Source: Dictyophora rubrovolvata
Lineage: Eukaryota; Basidiomycota; Agaricomycetes; Phallales; Phallaceae
Assembly (NCBI GenBank): GCA_029959195.1
Contig: CP114126.1
Coordinates: 1,364,001 to 1,428,000, forward strand
Direction of reading: 5' to 3'
DNA: 64,000 nt
This document shows, in pieces, positions 35,609 to 46,235 of this stretch; the first letter of the stretch is position 1, and each line of letters opens with the position of its first letter. The notes under the pieces are model-generated. The model made no database searches, was not told where the DNA came from, and saw only the letters and a program-made list of their open reading frames with translations. A program made the position numbers and the translations under genes.

Positions 35609-35707
35609 GGGGCTGTGGTGTATCAGTTAAGTTTTTGGTAGTTTGAAACTCCACTTTGAACCAAAAATTGGAACGTTTCCTTATTAGGAAGATTTTGATA
35701 CGTGACA

Positions 35708-35763
35708 ACGGGTAATACGAAGATGAAGTAATCAGAGGAGCTGCTGTTCCAGACTTAATATAC
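35708..35763 (-). mobile_element. Gypsy-1 leader next to its 5' LTR
   Basis: 56 bp between the 5' LTR-A and LTR-D copy e. On the minus strand it reads GTATATTAAGTCTGGAACAG and then on to TTACCCGT. The primer-binding site should be here; TGGAACAGCAGCTCC is the best candidate, but I cannot name the tRNA. The final CCGT also starts the gag side at 22221. Confidence 0.6.
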
Positions 35764-36626
35764 TGTTAAGTACTGATACTTGGGTATCAATGATGAATGT
35801 GTATACATTAGAATTCATATCTAATATTAATACAAATGTCACCATGTTGTCGTAGAGCGTGGTCTCAACCTGAGTGAGTTGTACCACGATAGTCCTCTGA
35901 ACATTAGCTCTACTTGTCTTAATGACACTCGGGACCTTCAAGTCTTCGAAGAATATCATTGAGCCAAAGCTCTAGAAAGTCTAGAATGATCTGTAGGAAT
36001 AGATTGTCAACAAGGAAGCAGAAGAAGAGGAGATGAAAGAAGTAACACATCCAATGCCGGAACAGTATTGTCGCTACAAACGGTTTAGACTTAAAGCATT
36101 TGGCAATAACAGAAGCATTAATGAAAAAGGAAGACTATATTGAGATATCAAACTAGGTTTGATATTAAGTCTAAAGAGAAGTCTAGCTACGATGTATAGA
36201 AGGCTTTATATACAAGTACACTAGAGGTTTGAATCTCAGTTCGAAATAGATAACAAACTTAAGATTGTATACAAGTCATAGCAGTTCATGAGTATCATAA
36301 GTATATGCAGGATCAGTTTGCCATGTGGCAAACATGAGGCAACAAGAACAAAGGGAAAGCACATACAAGGACCTACAACTGTCATAGATGATCTCATGCG
36401 CAGTTTGGAACTAGAATATAGACCGAAGGTCTATCTGCGGCTTACTGTAAGTCCTAGGAAGATGACGTCATCTAGGACTTCATAGAACGGCAATGAAGTC
36501 TGGCAAGACTTCTGATCATAACGTCTGCGATGCGATTGTAATAAGATAATGTTTAGATACAATAAGATAAGGGAATAAGATATGGAATCCGTATTGCTAG
36601 TGATGTCATGAATTCGGATCATGACA
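35764..36626 (-). mobile_element. LTR-A, 5' LTR of gypsy-1
   Basis: 863 bp, same family and orientation as 18527-19391. A TATA-like TATATAAAG is present on the minus strand near 36210. The two LTR-A copies differ at scattered sites, many of them C/T or G/A, indicating an old insertion. Confidence 0.8.
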
Positions 36627-37027
36627 GTAGTATTGATACTTAACAACATCATAAAAGGCTCGAATCTCTATCTCCTTTCAATAATCAAGTGCACACCCTA
36701 CAGTGAATATTAAAAATTAATCTTTTACTGGAAACAAATACTTATTACACATCTGATAGCATGATACTCACCTAGTCTAAACATCTAAAATGAACATTTT
36801 CAGAATTTCCGTTAGTTGACCAGCTGTGTCCCTACAAGAAATTCTGATTTCCATTTTTTGGCGATATTAAGAACTTGGTCAGATAGCATAAACAATCTTA
36901 AGCTGTAGAATTTATCAATAACATAATAGGAGAAAATTATTATGATCAGTTATCTTTTCCAGTACAGGAGTAAAGCAGTATCATTGAATAATGGATAATA
37001 ATTAATATTGTCCTCTTGCTGAACAGC
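36627..37027. other. Spacer, nothing recognised
   Basis: AT-rich, without ORF or shared repeat. Confidence 0.5.
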
Positions 37028-37183
37028 TGTTGAGGCAACTCAGAGCACACACCTAGAGGAGGGAAAACTTAAGATCTATTGGGTAACAACAACTAACTAC
37101 TCACCTAGAGGAAGGAACCTAAGAGAACTTAGAGATTCCCCTGTAGGGAAAACAGAGGAAAAATGAAATAGCATACCATGACA
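37028..37183 (-). mobile_element. LTR-B, internally deleted
   Basis: Begins TGTTGAGGCAACTCAG and ends ATACCATGACA; 156 bp against about 360 bp for the family. It keeps the stem motifs and lacks most of the other half. No clear TSD. Confidence 0.75.
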
Positions 37184-37672
37184 ATAACATTTTTATCAGC
37201 ATCTTGTGAAATCAACAGAGTAACTGAGTAGTTGATAGTTGTGCTGATCACTATTTGTATTCAGAGAGTCCTCTAATACTTAATAATAGCTAAAAATATT
37301 GAATAATTATTTGTAGTATCTTAATAGCAGTCAGATGGACTATATGAGGCAAGTACTAGCCTCTAGCATTCTTGGTATTGAATACAATTCCTTGATCAAA
37401 AAACAAAACTCTGAGTTCTTCCATCATCATATCATTATTTGATGCATTATCAGATACAATAGATTGAATCTAGTATACTTTAAATGTTAATGAGAGAAAA
37501 CAATATACCTGGCCCTTTAATCCTAGTTGATTGTCTTGTACACTATCATATTCCATCTGGAATGTGCTCCAATTAAAGTTAATTAAGCACTCTCTTATTG
37601 TGAAATGTGAATGCAGAATATAATTTAATAGATTAAGAGCATACCAAGCTTTCAGTCTTTTGTTACATAGTA
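37184..37672. other. AT-rich spacer, nothing recognised
   Basis: Only short ORFs without recognisable motifs; no shared repeat. Confidence 0.5.
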
Positions 37673-37818
37673 AGGCTCTCAATAGATTTGACCTGCAGGT
37701 TTTTTCATGACCTTTTAGCTAATCAGAGTGCAGGATTTATAGGTCAAGGGCAGAATCCTGCATTCTGATTGGCTAAAAGGTTGTAAAGATACTCACAGGT
37801 CAAATCTATTGAGAGCCT
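37673..37818. mobile_element. Foldback MITE with 23 bp perfect terminal inverted repeats
   Basis: 146 bp. Ends are AGGCTCTCAATAGATTTGAC.. and its exact reverse complement, and pairing continues inwards with mismatches (TTTTAGCTAATCAGAGTGCAG against its partner), so the whole unit can fold into one hairpin. TA borders it on both sides, compatible with a Tc1/mariner-type target. A longer flank match, TTACATAG, also occurs on both sides. Confidence 0.75.
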
Positions 37819-37950
37819 TATTACATAGTACATTACAATTCCAATAAAAGTATAACTATTCTGTAATGTCCATATATCTAAGAAAAGGCTAACATTCCCT
37901 TCCAAGTCCTATGAAGAGTTAAGGTGAAATATAACTGAAAATAAGGGAAC

Positions 37951-38543
37951 TGTCATGAGCTGTTTTCTCATAATATCCATTTTCTGTACTCATGAATTAT
38001 AATGATTTATTGTTATATGAATTACAATTGAACTTTATTGTGAACCACCAAATTCTATATTTACTTTGATTGGTAAAGTTCACATGATATATATAGAATG
38101 TTTTCCATCGCATTCTATAAGATTCTAATGAAATATGATGTAGACAAGAACTATTAAGTACTATTCTATTTTTGTATTTTCTTTGTTCTTGACCCTATAC
38201 AATTTAACTAGTATTTAAACTTATTGTAAATATGTAGTTAAAGTTGTCTTGAAATTGAACTTTGATTTGATTCAATATTATCTTTGTTAAACTCTTATTT
38301 GTATTACAAATCATTTCTATCTCGAACTCCTGTTTTCTTGAAATCTCTGTAACAGTCTCCTTGTCTTTGATAACTCCATCATCAAAGGCCTTGTTTCTCT
38401 TTGAATTCTGTCTTTGTGAGTCATGATTCAAATTAAGGAACATTTCAAGTCTTTGGAGTGGGTGCAATACACAAGTTGAAGCCAGGTTCCTTATTATACT
38501 TGTTTTATCGATTTCACAATCTCAAACGATTCAGATCTTGATA
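37951..38543 (+). mobile_element. LTR-F solo LTR
   Basis: 593 bp, TGTCATGAGCTGTTTTCTC to CAGATCTTGATA (terminal CA decayed to TA), perfect TSD GGAAC (37946-37950, 38544-38548). TATATATAG near 38092. Partner of 17287-17885. Confidence 0.88.
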
Positions 38544-38548
38544 GGAAC

Positions 38549-39097
38549 CTACTATGATGAATTCCTTCATGTTAGCCTGTATTATTATTATTAATAGAAA
38601 TATCATCAGCAAAGTGATGTTCTTCATTCATGGCCTTTTGATATATAGCATCCAAACTCTGATAATAAAATTAGAAGTTTTTGACAAGATATATATTTCA
38701 AATATGTATGGAGGAAAGAAAGTCACCAAATGCCTCAGACCAAGATGTATAATTCAATCTGAGATATTCCAAATTTCTCTAAGATTTCAAAACTAACAAA
38801 ATGGAAGTACAGTAAAAATCGTAATCTTCAGAATGATCATTCCTTGGAACTCATGATCTTAAAAGATTGGAAATCATACATGTGTCATAACAGTGTAAAA
38901 TTCAAAGTTGATCCTTATGATAAGGAGACTGTTCCTTATAGAGAACATATTGATGATGGCATCATTCTACTATATAATAACCACAAGATTCATACGGCTT
39001 GAGTAGAAAGTTGAGGAAGGAAAATGATTCTAGCTCGTCTTCATGTCAAATGTAATTGGTTAATTGACTTTTAATATGCAAACTATTTGGAGTCATT
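38549..39097. other. Spacer with a weak unassigned ORF
   Basis: ORF at 38554-38796 (80 aa) and possibly coding DNA near 38860-39000 (CHNSVKFKVDPYDKETVPY in one frame) show no family I can name. Possibly a worn transposon. Confidence 0.35.
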
Positions 39098-39260
39098 TGT
39101 AACAGTTGAGAATTATTAGGAAAGTTCTATAGACCCTAGGGATATACAGTTACCCCTTAATCCCTAGTTTACTAGAGATTTGTAGTAGTGTAACTCCAGT
39201 ATGTATTACAGTGTGACATTTAAGTACCCATCATACTTGTAGAGCAGTGTGACTGAGTAG
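39098..39260 (+). repeat. Repeat R9, copy 1
   Basis: Starts TGTAACAGTTGAGAATTATT. Shares its start and the GGGATTTGTAGT-like block and GTGTGAC-type end with 45014-45185 and 50556-50715. Possibly a worn solo LTR; the end is not defined. Confidence 0.5.
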
Positions 39261-39606
39261 TTAGAATATCTTTTACCATCCACTATATTGTATGTTATTT
39301 CACTATTAGCTAAATTGATAATAGAAAGGAATTCTGTGCATTTGTGGGAATTAAGGATTTAATAGGCTCTATAGATCTATTATAAAACTATTATATCATT
39401 TGTAGGCAATAAGAAGAGAACATCTTAAAAAAATCATTACAAGAAGAAAAATAAAGTAATACTAAAATATAGGGATAAAGAAGAATTTTTGAAAATAAAC
39501 AATGTCGTTACAGCTATTCCGGTTACATAAGGCAGACATGCCTAATTGCATGATTTTCTGGCCTAGAGCCATCTTCCAGAGATGACCCTGTATCTTAATA
39601 ATTACT

Positions 39607-39772
39607 ATTAGGGCAACTCAGGGCACACACCTAGAGGAGGGAAAACCTAAGATCTATTTATGGGAAATGACTAGCTACTCACCTAGAGGAGGGAAAACCT
39701 AAGAGAAAAAGCTTAGGGATCCTCCTCTAGAGAAGACGACTACATATATATGAGTACAGGCACTCAGCTCAG
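39607..39772 (-). mobile_element. LTR-B, partial
   Basis: Plus strand begins TATTAGGGCAACTCAGGG and keeps both stem motifs; it ends near GAGTACAGGCACTCAG, where gypsy-3 gag sequence begins. Confidence 0.8.
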
Positions 39773-39779
39773 TCCAGGA

Positions 39780-41427
39780 ACATACCACTTACACCCATAT
39801 CAAGCATTGCTTTCATTGAGAGAACATCACCTGTGTTGACACTTTGCAGTTCCACAGCAATCTCGAGCCATTGTATGCCAGTGGTGGCTGCAAGTTAATA
39901 TTTGTGAGGAAGCTTATTGCATTTACCAAGTGACAAACATGAAGGTGGGGAGAACGAGGGTTTCGGTGGAGTTGGAGGAGGTGTTTTGGGGGATGCATCA
40001 GAAGTAATAGATTTGGAACCAGATGTCTCATTGCACTTGTTGTCTATGTACAATACATTGAATCTATTATGTGTTGGCAACAAGGGAGCATCCCTTGTTG
40101 CTGTTCTGAAAATCCTCCATGTTAGGGACTATGGTAAACCTCATTGTCCACCTCAATATTTTCTGTGTATTTGAATCTCGAAGGTGTCTTGTTGGGCAAA
40201 ACATTGCTCAAGAATCTCATTGATTTCATCAGTTTGCATGTAACGAATATTGAAGGTGTGAGGACATTCACAAGCCATGTGCTCAATTCATCCACAATGG
40301 AAACAACGAGATGTCTCATTCTGAACTCAGCAACAAGCTGCATCAACATCCATCACATCATTTCGAGATTGAACAATGGAAGCTGCAGGAGTCAAAGATG
40401 AGGGTCTTGCAGGTTGGTTTACAGAAGCAGGGAATCGAGGTGGTGGGAAAGGAGGTGATGCATACATAGGGGTCATTGCCATTCTCTGAAAAGGCGAGAA
40501 AACACTAGGCCTAACTTGTATCATAGGTACTGACATTAACAGAGTGGTTGAGGGTTGTGCAGAACGTTTCATGGCATTGAATGCATTATGTGTGCGGTGA
40601 GCTTGGTCGAAGAGATGTGAGGCTTTGATCCAGCCCTCAGCATCGGTATAGTCAGGTCTGTTTAATGTTTATCATAGTCCCCATTTGCACATGGATGTCG
40701 TGGTTGAGGCCAGACTGATAATATGTCATAATACCAAGACCATCCTTAGCAGTAAAACCAGCTCATTCTATGATAATATGATATGTGTTGGTATAATCAT
40801 CCACAGTGTGACCTCCTTGAGCATAATGACCTGATTGAAGGAGATTTAGGGTGTCTTCTGCTTTGGTGATGGGGAAGAACTTGGACTGAAAATGAAGTTG
40901 AAATTCATCCCAGGTTTTGAAAGGGCAAACTCCTTTGCTGTACTGGGTATGAAGATTTTCTGCAAATACACTAGCACGACCTATGTTCATGTACGACAAC
41001 ACCCATAGGATCTTGGTGTCAAGGTTGGTGAAGTCTCCGCCACAAACACCCATATAGAGAGCAACTGAGTTCCAGAAAGAATGACCATTTTTGCAATCTC
41101 CATCAAAGGCTACAGGAACAGAGGGACAAGTGTTGCAAGAGGATTTCATATCACTCATTGGGTTTGAGGCTGGGGCCTCGGGAATAGAAGGAGACAGATT
41201 AGGAGCAGCAGCAGCAGAAGCCTGAGTTTCAAGAAGATGAGAGAAGTGAGCAATGAACTGATTAAGAGTTGCACTCTGCATTGCAAGACCTTCTTCAATC
41301 ATGGTTAGTTGTGGTCCTTGTTCCTGAACAGCTTGATCTAGATCCATGATTAGAGGAAACACGAAGATATTGGGAAAAGGTGAGACATCAATAGAACAAC
41401 CAGTCTGAGGTAGGAAGCTTTTTCTAC
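39780..41427 (-). mobile_element. Gypsy-3 gag relic (Ty3/gypsy, fossil)
   Basis: Minus strand, following the LTR-B at 41428-41703 after a leader of about 75 bp. Gag (40763-41362) starts near MDLDQAVQEQGPQ and contains VAFDGDCKNGHSFWNSV, FAENLHTQYSKGVCPFKTWD and FFPITKAEDTLNLLQSGHY. A worn zinc knuckle lies near 40280 (CFHCG..C type), then FNIRYMQTDEI and a Pro-rich stretch near 40000. Pol is absent. The arrangement suggests LTR-B is the LTR of this family. Broken and mostly deleted. Confidence 0.8.
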
Positions 41428-41703
41428 TGTTAGGGCAACTCAGGGCACATATCTAGAGGAGGGAAAACCTAAGAGAAAAAGCTTAGGGATCCTCCTCTAG
41501 GGAAAATGACTATATATCTATGAGTATAGATGCTCAGTTGATCCCCATGGGATCTGCAGTGATAACAAATGAAAACAAGAGAAAGAGTTGAAAACAAGAA
41601 ATAGTCAGAAATATGAGAAAGTGAGAAAGGACAGAATAAATACAGAGAGAGCATGAACACAGGAGAACAGGAGAGCGGAAAGTGTCGCTAGCATACCATG
41701 ACA
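41428..41703 (-). mobile_element. LTR-B, 5' LTR of gypsy-3
   Basis: TGTTAGGGCAACTCAGG to CGCTAGCATACCATGACA on plus, 276 bp (one stem repeat missing). Directly upstream of gypsy-3 gag in the same orientation. Confidence 0.8.
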
Positions 41704-41834
41704 GATGGGAGCGGTCATGGAGGTTCTGGAGGCTCTGGTGGTTGCTGAGAGCACTTGACAGGAGTAGAGGTTTGCTGGTTAATGGGTTCTTTAATATGAC
41801 TGTCATGGTACACTAGCAACACTTAGTAGTATAT
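41704..41834 (-). mobile_element. Gypsy gag crumb and start of another LTR-B
   Basis: Minus-strand translation of 41704-41800 is Pro/Gln-rich, gag-like. 41801-41834 reads TGTCATGGTACACTAGC, the first 30 or so bases of LTR-B on plus, cut by LTR-A at 41835. Confidence 0.5.
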
Positions 41835-42624
41835 TGTTAAGTACTGATACTCAGGTATCGATGATGGATGTATATATATTAGAATTCATATCTAGTAATA
41901 ATACAAGTGTCACCGTGTTGTCATAGAGTGTGGTCTCAATCTGAGTGGGTTATACCATGACAGTCCTCTGAATGTTAGCTCTACTTGTCTTGATGACACT
42001 TGGGACCTTCAAGTCTTTGAAGAATATTGTTGAGCTGAAGCTCTAGAAAGTCTAGAACAATCTATAGGAATAGATCGTCGACAAGGAAGCAGAAGAAGAG
42101 GAGATGAAAGAAGTAACAGATCCAACACCAGAATGGCATTGTTGCTACGAATGGTTTGGATTTAAAGCATTTGGAAATGACTGAAGCATTAATGAATAAG
42201 AAAGACTATATTGAGATATTGAACTAGGTTCGATATTAAGTCTAAAGAGAAGTCTAGCTATGATGTATAGAAGGCTTTATATACAAGTATGCTAGAGGTT
42301 TGAATCTCAGTTCGAAATAGATAATGAACTTGAGAATGTATATATGTCATAGCAAATTCGTGAGTATCATAAGTGTATGCAGGGTCAGTTTGCCATGTGG
42401 CAAACATGAGGCAATAAGAACAAAGGGAAAACACATACAAGGACCTACAACCATCATAGATGATCTCATGCGTGGTTTGGAACTAGAATGTAGACCGAAG
42501 GTCTATCTAGGACTTCATGGAACGGCAATGAAGTCTGGCAAGACTTCCAGTTGTAGCATCTGCGATGCGATTGTGATAAGATAATGTTTAGATACAATAA
42601 GATAAGGAAATAAGATAAGGAATC
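41835..42624 (-). mobile_element. LTR-A, truncated
   Basis: Starts TGTTAAGTACTGATACTCAG and runs to GATAAGGAATC, lacking the last 70 bp or so of the family, where LTR-B at 42625 begins. Numerous transitions against the other LTR-A copies. Confidence 0.85.
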
Positions 42625-42959
42625 TGTCATGGTATGCTAGTGACATTTTCCATTTTCTGTTCTCCCGTTTTCCCGTATTCACACACACTCTATGTCTATT
42701 CTGTCCTTTTTCACTTTCTCATATTTCTGTCTATTTCTCATTTTCAACTTGTTCTCTCATTTTCATTTGTTATCACTGCAGATCCCATGGGGATCAACCG
42801 AGCACCTGTACTCATAGATATATAGTCATTTTCCCTAGAGGAGGATCCCTAAGCTTTCTCTCTTAGGTTTTCCCTCCTCTAGGTGAGTAGCTAGTTGCTT
42901 CCCATGAATAGATCTTAGGTTTTCCCTCCTCTAGATGTGTGTCCTGAGTTGCCCTAACA
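42625..42959 (+). mobile_element. LTR-B, full ends
   Basis: 335 bp, TGTCATGGTATGCTAGTGAC to TTGCCCTAACA. Flanks GAATC and GATGT are not a TSD, and LTR-A does not resume after it, so a deletion or recombination has occurred at its right edge. Confidence 0.88.
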
Positions 42960-43546
42960 GATGTGACAAAAGAGAGTGGCAGGAAGGGCAATGGAACAAA
43001 GAAACAATCACTGAAAAGAAAAAAATTGAAATGATAAGAGACTTACAAGGGCAGTGAATTCGCATGTACATAAAGGTAACAGACTATTCATTAGATGGAT
43101 GAGACATAAACAGAATGTCAGAGAAAGGCATGCACTCAAGCACTCTGATCAAACAGTTGATTCAAAAATAGGGTTTATTTAGTGGAAATGAACACAAGTA
43201 GTTCCCTTACAGCAAGGGCTCACATTGCCTGTAGAAATTGCTTTCATCTACCACTTGTTTGTACATATTTTTATTTGCATATGTAACCTGCCTGGTCACA
43301 GTTGTTAGCTGTATGCAAGGGCTCCCATGATACCAGACACTTCTAGTATTACCCAATGTTCATGCAATGTGTATATATCAATGCCATAACTGGGTGACAC
43401 ATAGCAGTAACCTTCATCCAATCATCTTCAGACAAATGGGGGTTCATATCACACTAGTTTAACGAGTAATTTTTCTTTCTATTGTTTTTTTCTTTGTTAG
43501 TGATATTTCTTTCAAGAAGTTTGATTCTATTGCACATTCCAGAGCA
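42960..43546. other. Spacer, nothing recognised
   Basis: No supported ORF or shared repeat. Confidence 0.5.
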
Positions 43547-43831
43547 TCAAATGGCTGTGAATCCAAATGGCATTAAAGGATTGTATGATGTGCTCAACAT
43601 ATCTAACAAGTTTGGTCTTCCAAGTACTGCATTAATGAGTGTTGGCATTTCACAAGGTAAGTCATGGGCCCACATGACATGATTAAGAAAAACACATCTG
43701 AACTGACAGTTGATTACATGGTGTGCCCTGGGACAGTCATCATAGCCAGAGAAGGGGATAATATCTCCAGGCTTGTCAAACCAAGGTTTGTAGCCATAAT
43801 GTGGTTTTGACTTGAGCTGTGAAGACATCAA
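43547..43831 (-). CDS. Unassigned 94-residue ORF, probably a transposon fragment
   Basis: MMSSQLKSKPHYGYKPWFDK.. with PFSGYDDCPRAHHVINCQFR and a Cys/His/Trp-rich middle (FLNHVMWAHDLPCEM). The composition is protein-like rather than random. I do not recognise a family with confidence; worn DNA-transposon genes of Agaricomycetes are the likeliest source. No upstream promoter or neighbour helps. Confidence 0.35.
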   Translation of the reverse strand: MMSSQLKSKPHYGYKPWFDKPGDIIPFSGYDDCPRAHHVINCQFRCVFLNHVMWAHDLPCEMPTLINAVLGRPNLLDMLSTSYNPLMPFGFTAI

Positions 43832-45013
43832 TCAGCACTGTCATTTTGAAGAGAAATTGTATAAATGCTGTTTAGAAGCCATTTGTAAAATGGCTCAAGT
43901 GTAGGTGTTCTGTAATCAGGTTGGCATGTCCATAAATAAAGTACTTTTCTACAGGAAATTTACCCATAACTATTTTGTTATTACAAGCAAGTTTTTTTTT
44001 TGTTTATATTTCAAGAAAATATCTAACTGTTGTTTCTAGGAAGAAAGTGATGAACAGTTCCTCAAATTGTTAGAAAAAGTCCAGTATATGTCAAAATTTC
44101 ATACTTGTCTTTTTTTAAAAAAAATAAAACAAAAAAATGTTTCAATAGAAAGTCTCATATACCTTCTTTCTTGAATCAATATTTACATAATAATTTCCAA
44201 AATTTTAACACCAACATCAAAAAATCATATATATGACAATAATACAACAGAATACCACCACCCCATATTACAAATATCTCACCAGTCTCTGAGAGAAATC
44301 TTTTATCAAATATTTTGCTAAGATTCCTGTCTGGCGCCAAGTCACAGAAGAATCACTGCCCATAATACATGAAGAATTTTTTGACTGATCCTCAAACTTA
44401 GCTTCATTGGTCAGAGATTTATCAGTGATGGCTCTACTTGCTCTGATATTGACCAAGGCATGTCAGACTTGTGACAACCCTTGATGTTCAGCTAGCATCA
44501 TAAAGAAGAATGTTGGCAAGGTCATATTTGCTTGTGCTGGTGAGTTCTGCAATATCAGGGAAATGCTCCAGGTAGTTGATTCCAGCAATGGTATGGTGGT
44601 CACTTTGCTGGGAGTCCTGTATACATCAGTGATTGGCTTAGGATGTAACTTGACCTTCTTTGTACTGTTGATAATTCTGATGTTGATTCTGCTTCGTCTG
44701 GTACTCTTGACTTTGAAGGAATGTTTGACAAGGCTGTGGCTTTGTTGTATGATATCGTCATTTTGATTATAAAGGGAGGTTGGGAAATAATGAAGGTATG
44801 CCACTTGTTACACATGGACTAAACAAGCTCAGTAAAAGATAAGGAGGAAGAGACAACAATTTCTGTGAGTGTTGATGAAGCATGAGACTCCAATATGTGA
44901 CTATCTCTGCTGTAGATAGACAACATCAAGAATATAAATGAGATCTTGTGAAAAAGTCCTGATATGGGATTAAATCTGCAAGAGATAATCTAGGAAAACA
45001 GGGGATTGAATAC
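43832..45013. other. Spacer, weak ORFs on both strands
   Basis: 44463-44804 (-) and 44563-44766 (+) overlap each other and neither shows a motif. AT-rich with A/T runs near 44120. Confidence 0.4.
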
Positions 45014-45185
45014 TGTAACAGTTGAGAATAAGGGGTATAAGGGGCTAGGGAGCCCCTAGGTCTGGGACTATGTAGAAGTCCCAGAATCCCCATTTACTGG
45101 GGATTTGTAGTGTAGTTGGCTGCCACATCACAGCATGATGCTAAGTACCTATCACACAGTAGTTAGAGTGACTTATGTTGCTGGA
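45014..45185 (+). repeat. Repeat R9, copy 2
   Basis: TGTAACAGTTGAGAATAAGG; contains small stems GGGACT..AGTCCC and CCCCATTTACTGGGG. Best preserved of three copies. Confidence 0.55.
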
Positions 45186-45763
45186 TTGAAGGACATTGAT
45201 CCTAGATACTCTCTCTGCATGCACCTGTCACACTCAGCTCCTCCCACACATGGGTCTTATTTTCTATCTCCCCTCTCTCTAACTACCACCCATGTCCTTG
45301 CTGTGTCCCCAATACCTGTCCCTTTCCTATCCATTTCTTTGGCTCTGGATGACAAAAAAAGAAAATAGATCAGAGTCAAGTTAAGTCCTTATCGCAAACT
45401 TTCAGCCTGGAATAATATTAACCACTGATCAAATAGCAGGTCAACTTTCATCTACCTGGGCTGAGGAACACTGTTGGACCAGGAACCATCCAAGAGGTGC
45501 ATCATTAAGTTGCTCAAATTTTGTGCATTCCAGTGACCTCCATTTCCCTCTGCAACTCCCCCCCATTTTCCCATTTATTCATTTTCAGCCCAGACTGGAC
45601 CATGCTCTTTTTTCCATGGTGCACCTTCATGTTGTCACTCCCACCACTTTGCTTAGGGGTTTACTATGGTACTGTGCTCTCATCATCTCACTGTCAACCT
45701 TATTTGACCTTTTGTATTTATTTCTTCCACATTGGGTCACTATCTCTGCATTTTTCTCGACAT
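45186..45763. other. Spacer, nothing recognised
   Basis: C/T-rich plus strand with runs of open frame but no motif. Confidence 0.45.
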
Positions 45764-46062
45764 TGTCAGGGTATGCTAGTGCCGTCCCTTTATTTCCCTA
45801 TATTCATCATTGGTTCCTGTTTATTTTATTTATCGTCATGTTTCTCATATCTTATCCCATTTCTTGCACTTCCTGTTTTCCTCGTATTCCCATTTCTCTT
45901 CTCAACAGGCGCTGAGCACCCATTCCCATCAGCACTATGGTCTAGGCCCCTGGCTAGCACCTGGGACTGGCACTGAACTGAGGGTTGCGTATGACCTTTG
46001 CCATCTTTCATAGTATATAGTTAGTAGCCCTAAAGGAGGGATCCCTAAGTTTGTTCTCTTAT
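45764..46062 (+). mobile_element. LTR-B2, 3'-truncated
   Basis: TGTCAGGGTATGCTAGTGCC through the GGCCCCTGGCTAGC block to the first stem motif, ending at TTTGTTCTCTTA. About 100 bp short of the family end. Confidence 0.85.
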
Positions 46063-46235
46063 TAGCTTACACAAATAAATTCTTTTTTTTCAAAAATTTC
46101 CAGCAAGAGCAGTTTGATACCTTGGGAAGTGGATGGCCATTGAGTAAGGAAGGTGGTGTCATTTCTTCCACAATTGTTCAACCATCATCTCCATCAATAA
46201 AATAAGTGTGAGAATAAATCAAAAATACTGACTTT

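Larger units (their letters stand above)
32950..35707 (-). mobile_element. LTR-D copy e (A2+B2 type), right arm of the 2.76 kb inverted repeat
   Basis: Mirror of copy c (x pairs with 55170-x), 2758 bp, with the same nested LTR-B2. Flanks are ACAT on the left and ACGG on the right. Differences from copy c are few and those I saw lie near the two ends, for example TGTCACGTATC against TGTCACGCACC at the outer end. The interior, including both ORF regions, looks identical. Confidence 0.9.

Noticed and set aside
19463-35707. The 2.76 kb inverted repeats as terminal repeats of a giant DNA transposon or Polinton around 10.7 kb of cargo
   Set aside because: The arms have TG..CA ends, other copies of the same unit exist alone with their own 4 bp TSDs, and the interior is a chromovirus plus later insertions. 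No protein-primed polymerase, capsid or packaging gene is visible.
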